Under the pieces are notes generated by a model, which saw nothing but the letters and a program-made list of their open reading frames with translations, was not told the origin of the DNA and searched no databases. Both the position numbers and the translations under genes were made by a program. Shown in pieces: positions 7,674-16,094 of a DNA stretch of 64,000 bases; the stretch's first letter is position 1, and the number at the start of each line of letters is the position of its first letter. The stretch is from Mariniphaga sp. GTDB taxonomy: Bacteria; Bacteroidota; Bacteroidia; Bacteroidales; Prolixibacteraceae. The DNA lies in NCBI GenBank assembly GCA_024636975.1, contig JAGXGA010000030.1:1-64000 (forward strand), given 5' to 3'.

Positions 7674-8495
7674 ATGTACCTGTCGTCCAACATCAAGTTT
7701 TTACGGAAGAGAAAACGCTTTACCCAAAGTGTGCTGGCTGAATCATTGGGCATCAAGCGCTCGAATATTAATAATTACGAAAACGGGACCGCTATTCCTC
7801 CGGTGCAGATTTTGGTGGCTCTGTCCGATTTATTTCATATTTCAATTGATACGCTGTTACGGATTAACCTTTCGGGCCTGCGGGAGAGCCAGCTGTACAC
7901 CATTGAAAACGGCTCCGATGTGTTTGTAAAAGGCAACGAACTGCGGGTGCTTACCACTACCGTCGATAGCCGCAACCGGGAGAACATCGAGCTGGTTTCC
8001 ATAAAAGCTAAAGCCGGTTATACCACCGGATACTTCGACCCTGAATTTATTTCGGGGCTTCCTGTGTTTCAGCTGCCCTTTCTATCCCCCGAGAAAAAGT
8101 ACCGCACCTTCCAGATATCGGGCGATTCAATGCTGCCCATTCCCGATAAAAGCTGGGTGACCGGTGAGTTCGTGCAGGATATGGGCACCATCAAAAACAA
8201 CGAATTGTATATTGTTTTGACCCTGAACGAAGGGATGGTCTTTAAAAAAGTGGTCAATGAACTCAGGGAAAAAGGTACGTTGCGGATGATCTCCATCAAT
8301 CCCGAATATGCTCCTTATGATTTGCCTTTGGGGGAAATACGTGAAGTGTGGAAATTTGCACATTATATATCGTCCGAGGTTCCTGAACCTGCTGAGAAAG
8401 AACATCTGCACCATCAATTCGAGTTTATAAAAACGGAACTCGGGCAAATTAAAACCCGGATAGGACAAATTGCATCGGATACCGGTAAAAAATAA
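7674..8495 (+). CDS. LexA/cI-like repressor: XRE HTH plus S24 autopeptidase
   Basis: The 273-residue protein has an N-terminal XRE-type helix-turn-helix (about 7-62; SVLAESLGIKRSNINNYENG) and a C-terminal S24 peptidase domain (about 105-220). The self-cleavage set is visible: A114-G115 in KAKAGY, nucleophile S152 in SGDSMLPI, and general base K191 or K192 in MVFKKV. The spacings resemble those of LexA and cI. A coiled-coil-like tail (about 240-270) is rich in E, K and Q. It faces the dinB-dnaE transcript, and both promoters share one operator motif. I infer that it is the SOS-type repressor of the cassette, inactivated by RecA-stimulated cleavage. The HTH is XRE-like, not the winged helix of classical LexA. 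Confidence 0.9.
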   Translation: MYLSSNIKFLRKRKRFTQSVLAESLGIKRSNINNYENGTAIPPVQILVALSDLFHISIDTLLRINLSGLRESQLYTIENGSDVFVKGNELRVLTTTVDSRNRENIELVSIKAKAGYTTGYFDPEFISGLPVFQLPFLSPEKKYRTFQISGDSMLPIPDKSWVTGEFVQDMGTIKNNELYIVLTLNEGMVFKKVVNELREKGTLRMISINPEYAPYDLPLGEIREVWKFAHYISSEVPEPAEKEHLHHQFEFIKTELGQIKTRIGQIASDTGKK

Positions 8496-8732
8496 CCGGT
8501 TTCATTTTATTCCAAAAACGAAAAGAATTGTTAAACGTATTGTTGACAATTAAAAAATTATAATATAATTTAGCCAGAGATACTTTAACAAGGCATAAAG
8601 TGCCGGTATTGTCACTTGCAATCGGGGAGAAGGGAAGAGGATTCCCGAAAAGATTTTTTTATCTTCATCTACCGGTCTGGCAATTGACACTGCCAATAAA
8701 ACGAAATCGATACAAATCTAAATCATATAATT

Positions 8733-10295
8733 ATGAATAGAAATTCAATATCCGGCCTGACCTCCAAAGAGGATTCCCGGGCTACATCAATTGACCGCCG
8801 AAGCTTCATTGGCGGTGTAACTTCCGCAGCCATAGGTTTAACAGTAGTTCCTGCACATGTACTTGGAGGCAGCAAACATGTACCTCCGAGCGATAAAATC
8901 AATGTGGCATACATTGGTGCAGGCACCCAGGGACTTCGTGAATTGCCGGCCCTGCTTCAGCTTCCTGAGGTACAGGTTACCGCAGTTTGCGATCCGCAGA
9001 AGGAGGCAGTTGGCTATTACGACTGGAGTCCGAAAGGTCTTTTAAGTGAGCTGCAAAAAACAATTGACAATCCGAACTGGAAATGCGGCGGCGACAACCG
9101 TATTCCAGGAGGCCTGAACAACGGGAAGGAAATCATCGATGCCTATTATGCCAAAAAACGCCCTGAAGGAAATTACAAATGTGCTGCCTATACTGATTTC
9201 AGGGAAATGTTTGAGAAAGAGAAAGGACTTGATGCGGTTAAGATTATGGCTACCGACCATTTGCATGGTGTTATGGCTGCAGCAGCCATGAAACGGGGCA
9301 TTCACATGACCATGCACAAACCCATTGCCAACCGCCTGGAAGAAGGGCACAAAGTGGTTGAAATGGCCAAAAAATCGGAAGTTATTACTCACCTGATTCC
9401 ATGGGAAAGCAACGGCTCCATGGAACAGGTACTGGCATGGATCAACGGTGGGGTAATTGGTACCCTGCGCGAGGTGCATAACTGGTCGAACCGTCCGGTA
9501 TGGCCGCAGTATGCTGAAATTCCGACCGACAAGCCTGTTCTGCCAAAAGGGTTCGACTGGGACCTGTGGCTGGGGCCTGAAGCCGTCAGGCCTTACCACC
9601 CGCACTACACCAACATGGTGTTCAGGGGCTGGTACGATTTCGGCGGTGGTGCCATGGCCGATATGGGACATTACAGCCTTTGGACAGTTTTCAGGGGGCT
9701 TGAGTTAGAAAATCCCACAGTTGTTGAACCGTGCCTGAGCCATATGTGCGGTCTGCGTGACAATGCAACGGCCTATAAAATTCAAAATAATTACTCTTTC
9801 CCAATCGCCAGCTCGGTACGGTTTAAGTATCCTGCAAAAGGAAACCGCCCTGCTGTAGATCTGATCTGGCACGATGGCGGAATGCATCCTCCCGTACCTG
9901 ACGAGTTTTATGCCCGGGATACTGAATTCCCTGCCGAAGGATTAATGTTTGTCGGCGACAAGGGAAAGATCCTGTCATCATCTTTTACGCTTACAAAACC
10001 GTATGTGCTTTCGGGTGATATGAACCTTGCCCGTGACCTGGATAAAAATGTGCAATATGAAAGAGCATCAGGTGTTCAGCGGTTTGTCGACGGAATTAAG
10101 AATAATAAACAGACCGATGGCAGCTTCAGGCATGCGTGGCCGATTACTGAAGCCGTTAATCTTTATGCTGCTGCCCTGCGTTCAGGCAAAATTCTGAAAT
10201 ACGATGCACAAAGCAGGCAGGTTACAAATGTACCTGATGCCAATAAATACCTGACAAGGGATTACCGCAAAGGATGGAGTCTCGATGAAATTTAG
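8733..10295 (+). CDS. Tat-exported Gfo/Idh/MocA oxidoreductase
   Basis: The 520-residue protein starts with a twin-arginine signal (RRSFIGG, residues about 23-29), so it is exported folded with its NAD(P) cofactor. The Rossmann motif VAYIGAGTQG follows at about 59-68. The family catalytic lysine is K196 in TMHKPI (an H-K-P version of the usual E-K-P), and the substrate-site motif GGGAMADMGH gives H313. It heads a run with a TIM-barrel protein, a DUF1080 protein and a PQQ dehydrogenase. In Bacteroides such combinations oxidise a glycoside at C3 before non-hydrolytic cleavage; that role is inferred here. The 236 bp upstream hold an AT-rich stretch but no promoter I can assign with confidence. 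Confidence 0.9.
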   Translation: MNRNSISGLTSKEDSRATSIDRRSFIGGVTSAAIGLTVVPAHVLGGSKHVPPSDKINVAYIGAGTQGLRELPALLQLPEVQVTAVCDPQKEAVGYYDWSPKGLLSELQKTIDNPNWKCGGDNRIPGGLNNGKEIIDAYYAKKRPEGNYKCAAYTDFREMFEKEKGLDAVKIMATDHLHGVMAAAAMKRGIHMTMHKPIANRLEEGHKVVEMAKKSEVITHLIPWESNGSMEQVLAWINGGVIGTLREVHNWSNRPVWPQYAEIPTDKPVLPKGFDWDLWLGPEAVRPYHPHYTNMVFRGWYDFGGGAMADMGHYSLWTVFRGLELENPTVVEPCLSHMCGLRDNATAYKIQNNYSFPIASSVRFKYPAKGNRPAVDLIWHDGGMHPPVPDEFYARDTEFPAEGLMFVGDKGKILSSSFTLTKPYVLSGDMNLARDLDKNVQYERASGVQRFVDGIKNNKQTDGSFRHAWPITEAVNLYAAALRSGKILKYDAQSRQVTNVPDANKYLTRDYRKGWSLDEI

Positions 10296-10331
10296 TTGAA
10301 AGTTTAATGTTGAAAGTTTAAAGATATAAAA

Positions 10332-11189
10332 ATGAATTCACGACGTAATTTTATTAAAATCAGTGGAGCCGCATTGGGAGGCGCTGCAGTATTAAGTCAG
10401 TTACCCATAAATGCCTTCGGAAATGTAAAAAACGCTCCTAAAAGCTTCGGATTTCAGGTGTGGACAATACGTGAAGACCTTGTGAAGGATTTTCCGGGTA
10501 CATTAAGGAAAATGGCCGGTTTGGGCTATAAGGAAGTGGAAATGTGCTCTCCGCTTGGATATTCCAATGCCGGATTTGAACCTTTAAACCACATGAGTGG
10601 CAGTGAAATGCGGACAATAGTTGAAGATGCCGGTATGCAATGCACCAGTTCACATTTTAACATGGGTGAATTGCGCGATCACCTTGACAATCGCATCGAA
10701 TGGGCACAGGGGCTTGGCATGAAGCAGATGATTGCCTCCAGTTTTTGGTTGCCTAAAGATGCTTCCATTGATGATTACCGCCGTGCAGCCGATGAACTGA
10801 ATGCCATAGGTGAGAAAACCAAAAAGGCCGGTATCCAGATGGGGTTTCACAATCACCACATGGAGTTTGAAAAGCGTGGTAATGAATTGATTTACGATGC
10901 GCTGCTTGAACAGTTTGATCCCAAACTGGTTAAATTGCAGTTCCAGGTGGCTGTAGTGGATATTGGCTATAAAGCAGCTGATTATTTCAGGAACCATCCC
11001 GGAAGGTTCATTTCAGCTCACCTGGCCGATTATTCCACCGAACAGAAAAAACAAGTGCCGATAGGACAGGGAATCGTCGACTGGAGCGATCTGTTCAAAG
11101 CAGCAAAAAAAGGTGGGGTGAAGAATTTTTATGTGGAGATGGATCCAAATACTTTCAAGCCCAGTGCAGAGTACTTAGCTGCTAAATAG
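10332..11189 (+). CDS. sugar phosphate isomerase/epimerase-like TIM-barrel protein, exported
   Basis: The 285-residue product has a Tat-like signal (SRRNFIK, residues 3-9, followed by an Ala/Gly-rich stretch) and an AP-endonuclease-2-type TIM barrel. Metal-site residues are visible in the GFHNHHMEF segment (about 176-184) and near SAHLADY and VEMDP. It lies 36 bp behind the Gfo/Idh/MocA gene and shares its transcript, which ends at the hairpin at 11217-11262. In the Bacteroides pathway a member of this fold hydrates the 3-keto-2-hydroxyglycal formed by a DUF1080 lyase, so that reaction fits; isomerase activity on a free sugar is the alternative. Confidence 0.85.
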   Translation: MNSRRNFIKISGAALGGAAVLSQLPINAFGNVKNAPKSFGFQVWTIREDLVKDFPGTLRKMAGLGYKEVEMCSPLGYSNAGFEPLNHMSGSEMRTIVEDAGMQCTSSHFNMGELRDHLDNRIEWAQGLGMKQMIASSFWLPKDASIDDYRRAADELNAIGEKTKKAGIQMGFHNHHMEFEKRGNELIYDALLEQFDPKLVKLQFQVAVVDIGYKAADYFRNHPGRFISAHLADYSTEQKKQVPIGQGIVDWSDLFKAAKKGGVKNFYVEMDPNTFKPSAEYLAAK

Positions 11190-11216
11190 ATACAATGTAA
11201 TTACAATGCTATATCT

Positions 11217-11262
11217 AAAATCCTGGTCCGGAATAATTATTCCTGACCAGGATTTTATTTTC
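11217..11262 (+). terminator. intrinsic terminator after the TIM-barrel gene
   Basis: A perfect 12-bp stem (AAAATCCTGGTC with GACCAGGATTTT) has an inner palindrome GGAATAATTATTCC and is followed by ATTTTCTTT. It lies 28 bp after the stop codon and separates the first two genes of the locus from the DUF1080 and PQQ genes. Confidence 0.75.
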
Positions 11263-11408
11263 TTTATGATGCAACAAAAGATAATCTGCTGTTTTTCAAT
11301 ATTTCTTTATAGTGTAAAGAAAAGCCAGCATTAAATGAACTAGATTTATAACCATTCAACTCTGAATCAGGCAGGACTTCTGAACTGCCAGGACTAATTT
11401 TATAATTT

Positions 11409-12146
11409 ATGAAGCAAAAAATGAATATTCGATATCTGTTTATCGCTGTTTTATTGACAGGTATACATATTCAGGCATCTTCCCGGGAGGGAAATGAGCC
11501 TGATAATAAGCCTGCTGTTGTATCTGTTGGTAAAAAGGCAAAACCACCCTCCGATGCCGTTGTCTTATTCGATAAGGGATCGCTGGAACATTTTACAGGT
11601 GTAAATGATAACGAACCCCCTCAATGGAAAGTTAACGGAAAACATTTTACTGTAGTTCCAGGAACAGGAAATATCCATACCAGGGAACATTATGGAGACA
11701 TACAACTGCATATTGAATTTAAAATTCCGAAGGATGCTGAAACGAGGGAAGGCCAGGAATCAGGTAATTCAGGTATTTACATCATGGGAAAGTATGAAAT
11801 TCAGGTACTTAATTCTTATGAAAAAACTACCGATTACAACCGGCAGGCGGGTTCTGTTTACAATCAGTACGCACCTATGGTAAATGCCTGCCTTGAACCA
11901 GGAAAATGGCAGGCATACGATATTGTATTTGATGCGCCTGAATACGATGAGAGTGGAACCCTGGTGAAACCACCTTATTTTACAGTATTTCATAATGGTG
12001 TGCTTATTCAAAATCATGTTGAAGTTAAGGGACCAACAGTGGCATTTAATGAAAATCTACCTGAAAATGCCCAGGAAGGACCGTTGATGTTGCAGGATCA
12101 CGACAATAAAGTAAGCTTCAGAAACATTTGGATCAGAAAATTATAA
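11409..12146 (+). CDS. DUF1080 (3-keto-disaccharide lyase/hydrolase family) exported protein
   Basis: The 245-residue protein has a signal peptide (about 1-24) and a single jelly-roll domain of the DUF1080 / PF06439 family: DAVVLFDKGSLEHF at the start, then WKVNGKHFTVVPGTGNIHT, the family-typical ESGNSGIYIMGKYEIQVLNS, and the closing FRNIWIRKL. Members of this family were shown to cleave 3-keto-glucosides by elimination. The neighbours supply an oxidoreductase and a possible hydratase. It starts its own unit after a terminator and is followed 43 bp later by the PQQ dehydrogenase. Two possible starts (ATG at 11409 and ATG at 11421) give the same signal peptide. The precise substrate cannot be read from the sequence. 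Confidence 0.88.
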   Translation: MKQKMNIRYLFIAVLLTGIHIQASSREGNEPDNKPAVVSVGKKAKPPSDAVVLFDKGSLEHFTGVNDNEPPQWKVNGKHFTVVPGTGNIHTREHYGDIQLHIEFKIPKDAETREGQESGNSGIYIMGKYEIQVLNSYEKTTDYNRQAGSVYNQYAPMVNACLEPGKWQAYDIVFDAPEYDESGTLVKPPYFTVFHNGVLIQNHVEVKGPTVAFNENLPENAQEGPLMLQDHDNKVSFRNIWIRKL

Positions 12147-12189
12147 GTTACAGTTAATCTCCTTTCCCGGAAAATATTTTAATTGAACG

Positions 12190-14349
12190 ATGAACTATTT
12201 CAGTTTAAATAAAAATCTTGCAGTTGCATTCTTATTAAGTTTAGTGTTGATAATGGCAGCAGGATGCAGTGATAGCCGACGCAGCGATTCAGTGGAATCG
12301 CAAACCGGATGGCCAGTCTACCTGGGCGACAATGGCAGCAGTCAGTATTCCCCTCTTGGTCAGATAACCCGGGAAAACGTGCATTTACTTGAACCGGTAT
12401 GGGAATATAAAACGGAGAATATTTCAAAAGACGACCGCACACAAATACAATGCAATCCGATCATCATAGATGGAGTGCTTTACGGAACTTCTCCAAAACT
12501 TAGGGTATTTGCCCTGAATGCTGCCATCGGTAAACGGATATGGGAATACAATCCGGGACAGGAAGTTAATTTTGCCATGAATGTTAACCGCGGGGTGTCG
12601 TATTGGGCTGAAGGTGACCACCGGCGTATATTCTTTACAGCCGGGCCAGTGCTTTATGCATTAGATGCTGAAACAGGAAAGCCTGTTGAAACATTTGGTA
12701 ACGATGGAAAAGTGTCGTTAAAGGAAGGTTTGGGTGAAGATGCTGTCGACCGGTATGTTGTGGCCACTTCTCCCGGAGTGATCTATGAAGATTTGATTAT
12801 AATGGGTTCACGTGTTTCGGAGAATGCTGACGCAGCGCCGGGTTACATCAGGGCATACAACGTCAGATCAGGAGTTTTGGAATGGGTATTTCACACCATA
12901 CCGCAGCCCGGCGAATATGGCTATGAAACCTGGCCTGAAGATGCCTGGCAATATTCCGGTGGGGTAAATAACTGGGCCGGAATGAGCCTCGACGAAGAAC
13001 GGGGTATGGTTTTTATTCCTACAGGATCGGCTTCCTTCGATTTCTGGGGAGGTAACCGCAAGGGGCAAAACCTGTTTGCCAACTGTGTATTGGCGCTTGA
13101 TGCAGCCACAGGTAAACGAATCTGGCATTTTCAGACGGTTTATCACGATATATGGGACCGTGATTTGCCTGCACCACCAAACCTGGTAACTGTTACTCAT
13201 GAGGGCAGATCGATTGATGCGGTGGCACAAATCACTAAATCGGGATTCGTATTTCTCCTCGACAGAGAAACGGGAAAACCCTTATTCCCGGTTGAAGAGC
13301 GTCCGGTGCCTCCTTCTGATTTGAAGGGGGAAGAAGCCTGGCCGGTGCAGCCTTTCCCGGTGAAGCCCCCACCTTTCTCTCCGCAAACACTTACAATGGA
13401 TAATATAACCGATATATCTCCCGAATCGCAGGAGTATGTGGCCAATATTTTGAAGGTCGTTCGTACAGGAGAACCGTTTATTCCGCCCTCGCCTGAAGGA
13501 ACAATAATATTTCCCGGTTTCGACGGTGGCGGAGAATGGGGCGGGGCAGCTTACGATCATGAATCATCAGTGCTTTACGTGAACAGCAATACCATGCCCT
13601 GGATACTAACCATGGTGGCGACGGCTGCAAAAGGTACAGTACCGGCGCATCCGGGCCAACGTGTTTACCAGGTGAGCTGTGCCATATGCCACGGACAGAA
13701 CTTCGAAGGGAATCCCGGTTCCAATTTCCCTCCTTTAAAAAACCTTGCCGACAGCATGACTCAGGAAGAGGCCCTTGAAATCATCAATACGGGTAAAGGA
13801 TTTATGCCCTCCTTCCGGCATTTGTCTGATGAAGATAAAAACATGCTGATGGCTTACCTTTATGGAGAACCAAACGAGGATATCCATATGAAGGGCATAG
13901 AAAACAATATCGATGCAGTGCCTTATTCGCATACCGGGTACAACCGGTTTACCGACCCCGAAGGTTATCCGGCTGTAAAACCACCATGGGGAACCTTGTC
14001 GGCCATCGATCTGAACCTGGGAGAGATATTATGGCAGGTGCCGCTGGGAGAATTTCAGGAGTTAACTGAAAGAGGAATTCCAAAAACAGGTACCGAAAAC
14101 TACGGCGGTCCGGTGGTAACAGCCGGCGGATTAGTCTTTATTGCTGCATCAAAAGATGAGCATTTTCGTGCCTTTGATAAAAATACCGGTGAAGAGCTAT
14201 GGAATTATAAGCTTCCTGCCGGTGGATATGCCACCCCTGCAGTTTATGAAATTGATGGTCGCCAGTTTGTGGTGATTGCCTGCGGAGGTGGTAAAATGGG
14301 AACCCCGCCGGGGGATAGCTATGTGGCGTTTGCGCTGCCGGAAGAATAA
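12190..14349 (+). CDS. PQQ-dependent dehydrogenase lipoprotein with cytochrome c domain
   Basis: The 719-residue protein carries a lipobox (LIMAAGC, Cys about 26), an eight-bladed PQQ propeller, and a cytochrome c insert with haem motif C497-A-I-C500-H501 and probable axial M539 (GFMPSF). The layout matches membrane-anchored quinoprotein glucose/alcohol dehydrogenases with a fused haem domain, acting in the periplasm and passing electrons to the respiratory chain. Typical propeller repeats such as ALNAAIGKRIWEY, ALDAETGKPV and AFDKNTGEELW mark the blades. Its place after DUF1080 suggests sugar oxidation linked to the same locus. No pqq biosynthesis gene is in the window. Confidence 0.92.
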   Translation: MNYFSLNKNLAVAFLLSLVLIMAAGCSDSRRSDSVESQTGWPVYLGDNGSSQYSPLGQITRENVHLLEPVWEYKTENISKDDRTQIQCNPIIIDGVLYGTSPKLRVFALNAAIGKRIWEYNPGQEVNFAMNVNRGVSYWAEGDHRRIFFTAGPVLYALDAETGKPVETFGNDGKVSLKEGLGEDAVDRYVVATSPGVIYEDLIIMGSRVSENADAAPGYIRAYNVRSGVLEWVFHTIPQPGEYGYETWPEDAWQYSGGVNNWAGMSLDEERGMVFIPTGSASFDFWGGNRKGQNLFANCVLALDAATGKRIWHFQTVYHDIWDRDLPAPPNLVTVTHEGRSIDAVAQITKSGFVFLLDRETGKPLFPVEERPVPPSDLKGEEAWPVQPFPVKPPPFSPQTLTMDNITDISPESQEYVANILKVVRTGEPFIPPSPEGTIIFPGFDGGGEWGGAAYDHESSVLYVNSNTMPWILTMVATAAKGTVPAHPGQRVYQVSCAICHGQNFEGNPGSNFPPLKNLADSMTQEEALEIINTGKGFMPSFRHLSDEDKNMLMAYLYGEPNEDIHMKGIENNIDAVPYSHTGYNRFTDPEGYPAVKPPWGTLSAIDLNLGEILWQVPLGEFQELTERGIPKTGTENYGGPVVTAGGLVFIAASKDEHFRAFDKNTGEELWNYKLPAGGYATPAVYEIDGRQFVVIACGGGKMGTPPGDSYVAFALPEE

Positions 14350-15222
14350 GGTTGAGGCGAAGCAGCAGCACTAACCCCGGTATTGCCATTCGGCTTTAGC
14401 CAACGGATAAATGATGTAAGATAATTCTCACTTCCCCGGCTTTAGCCATATTACCGGACAGGTTTACGATCTCTAAATACGGATGACAGTTTTTATTGTT
14501 CACTATCATATAACTAAAACCTGATTCTTATTGACCAGGTGACCGCTTATGAGGGTATCGATTTTAACAGGGAGGGCTGGTGCGTATATCCATAAGTCAC
14601 CCGGTCAAGATCCCTGCTGTTAAGCCGCGAGGTAGGAGTTTGAGGCTGCATTGCTACCCATATTTGATTCCTACGGAATCTTTGGCTGAAAGCTGTTGGT
14701 CGTTGCAGTGGGATAGCTTCTTAAAATGTCTCTATATTACTGCAAATTTTCTCATGTTATTTATTATATAATATTGCCAGGGAAATTTAACGGACGGTTA
14801 ACTATCAATTAACTAAAACACATAAGAGGTCAGCTAATTAATATCTTCAATGAGCGATTCGGAAATCGCTCGTCCCGATAGGTACCTGCAACTAGCTGGA
14901 GCAGTGCTGCTAAAAGGACTGTATACCGTTCACGGATCCCTGTTTCCTGTTCACCCTTCACTGTTCCCTATAATATAACTAAAACATTAATTTCATAAAA
15001 TTCAATTAATCGACATTTAGAGTTCATATCCCATCCAGACCGGAGAAGGCGGCGCATGCAACGTTTGCATTTCATATGGAGTCAGTACTTGCGCCGCGGG
15101 GGATGATTGCTCTTCTTACCCGGGGCGCCTGTCCGTCCACTGAGGGACTGCCACCGGGCTGAATAACTGTTCACTGTTCACTTAACTGCATACTGCTGAC
15201 TGCTGCTGCCACCATCTTCCTC
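14350..15222. other. 873-bp gene-free spacer full of small repeats
   Basis: The spacer lies between convergent genes. It holds two GGCTTTAGCC repeats (about 14390-14450), a dispersed hairpin element (14651-14680), a perfect hairpin GAGCGATT-CGGA-AATCGCTC (14852-14871), two heptamer-phased arrays (14940-14967 and about 15165-15208), and paired arms GCGGCGCA / TGCGCCGC (15049-15056 and 15090-15097). A 63-codon open frame at 14580-14771 overlaps repeat elements and shows no protein family. I see no gene. Confidence 0.7.
14651..14680 (+). repeat. dispersed CTACCC hairpin element, copy 1
   Basis: TTGCTACCCATATTT is followed by a triloop hairpin GATTCC-TAC-GGAATC. The same lead and a hairpin with a different but still complementary stem occur at 34521-34555, in the four-unit array 57145-57364 and inverted at 57456-57483. 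Confidence 0.7.
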
Positions 15223-16083
15223 CTACAACGGCCTGGCCACCATAATCCCCGTAACCGTTTTGCTGTCCTTTAGATAGTCTGCAAGTGGTTCTTCGGTAAT
15301 TACTACTTTCTTGGCCGAAAGGGATGCATGCAACAGGTGAATGCGGTTGTTTTTACGAACCAAAAGCCCCATATGCGAAACATCCAGTCCGTCGATGCTG
15401 GTGGTTAGCGCTACGATGTCGCCATCTTTCAGTTGACTTTCCAGACTGGCAATGTTTTCTTTGGGAATGTAATAATATTGCCGGTGGTTAATGTCGTTCT
15501 CGATGTTGGCCATTTCTGCCACAAGAACGGCATTGTTTTTCAGGTGGAAGTAACTGTCGGGATGGGTGCTCATAAAGTTAATGGTTTTGATGTAAGGGTT
15601 TTCTGAAATATTCCCGGTAACATCCTGCACCAGTTTCTTTTGCTGGTTATGGTATATCCAGTCGGTGGTGTAATGCAGCCGTGAGGTGTACCCGTTAATC
15701 TTTGCATCGCGGTAACGTACTCTTGCCAGTTCCTGCCAAAACTGATCGGCACCCGGATTTTTACTTTGAATGGTCCGGGTCAGGGCCAGACAGTTTTCGG
15801 CAAAGGTGGTGCAGTCCATCTCCCTTAGATTGATAACCAGCTGTTCTTCCCCTTCGGTCTCTAGTGTATTGGCCACGTAGGGTGTTTCCAGGAAATAACT
15901 TCCCACTTTCACCATCAGTTCACCGGTTGGTGCATCTTTTTCACCGCCATATTGCTCCAGTACATTGGTTACTATCCGTGTGTCTTCATCCAATGAAGAG
16001 GAATACGTAGCCGGCTTCATTTTACCAATGCCTGAACATTGGGTGAAAAGAAGCAGCAGAAAAAAGTAATAAACAGGTTTCAT
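15223..16083 (-). CDS. DUF1460 lipoprotein, N-acetylmuramoyl-L-alanine amidase-like
   Basis: The 286-residue protein begins with a lipoprotein signal (FTQCSG, Cys 16). It matches DUF1460 (PF07313), an NlpC/P60-like cysteine hydrolase fold: the catalytic Cys lies in REMDCTTFAEN (about residue 91) and the His in DVSHMGLLV (about 237). Characterised relatives cut cell-wall peptides or amide bonds, consistent with a periplasmic peptidoglycan-recycling role. It is 11 bp behind the sialate O-acetylesterase gene and shares its direction, so the two are probably co-transcribed. Both substrates are sugar-linked envelope material. Confidence 0.88.
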   Translation of the reverse strand: MKPVYYFFLLLLFTQCSGIGKMKPATYSSSLDEDTRIVTNVLEQYGGEKDAPTGELMVKVGSYFLETPYVANTLETEGEEQLVINLREMDCTTFAENCLALTRTIQSKNPGADQFWQELARVRYRDAKINGYTSRLHYTTDWIYHNQQKKLVQDVTGNISENPYIKTINFMSTHPDSYFHLKNNAVLVAEMANIENDINHRQYYYIPKENIASLESQLKDGDIVALTTSIDGLDVSHMGLLVRKNNRIHLLHASLSAKKVVITEEPLADYLKDSKTVTGIMVARPL

Positions 16084-16094
16084 AACTTGATTAA

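Noticed and set aside
8543-8569. TTGACA and TATAAT boxes before the Gfo/Idh/MocA gene
   Set aside because: Spacing is only 15 bp, and the main sigma factor of Bacteroidota does not use this consensus. AT-rich sequence makes chance matches likely.
14580-14771. 63-codon open frame in the repeat spacer
   Set aside because: It overlaps the CTACCC hairpin element, has no recognisable domain and no ribosome binding site.
15056-15070. ATGCAA-CGT-TTGCAT as a LacI-type operator
   Set aside because: It sits between two convergent 3' ends, far from any gene start, so a regulatory role is unsupported.
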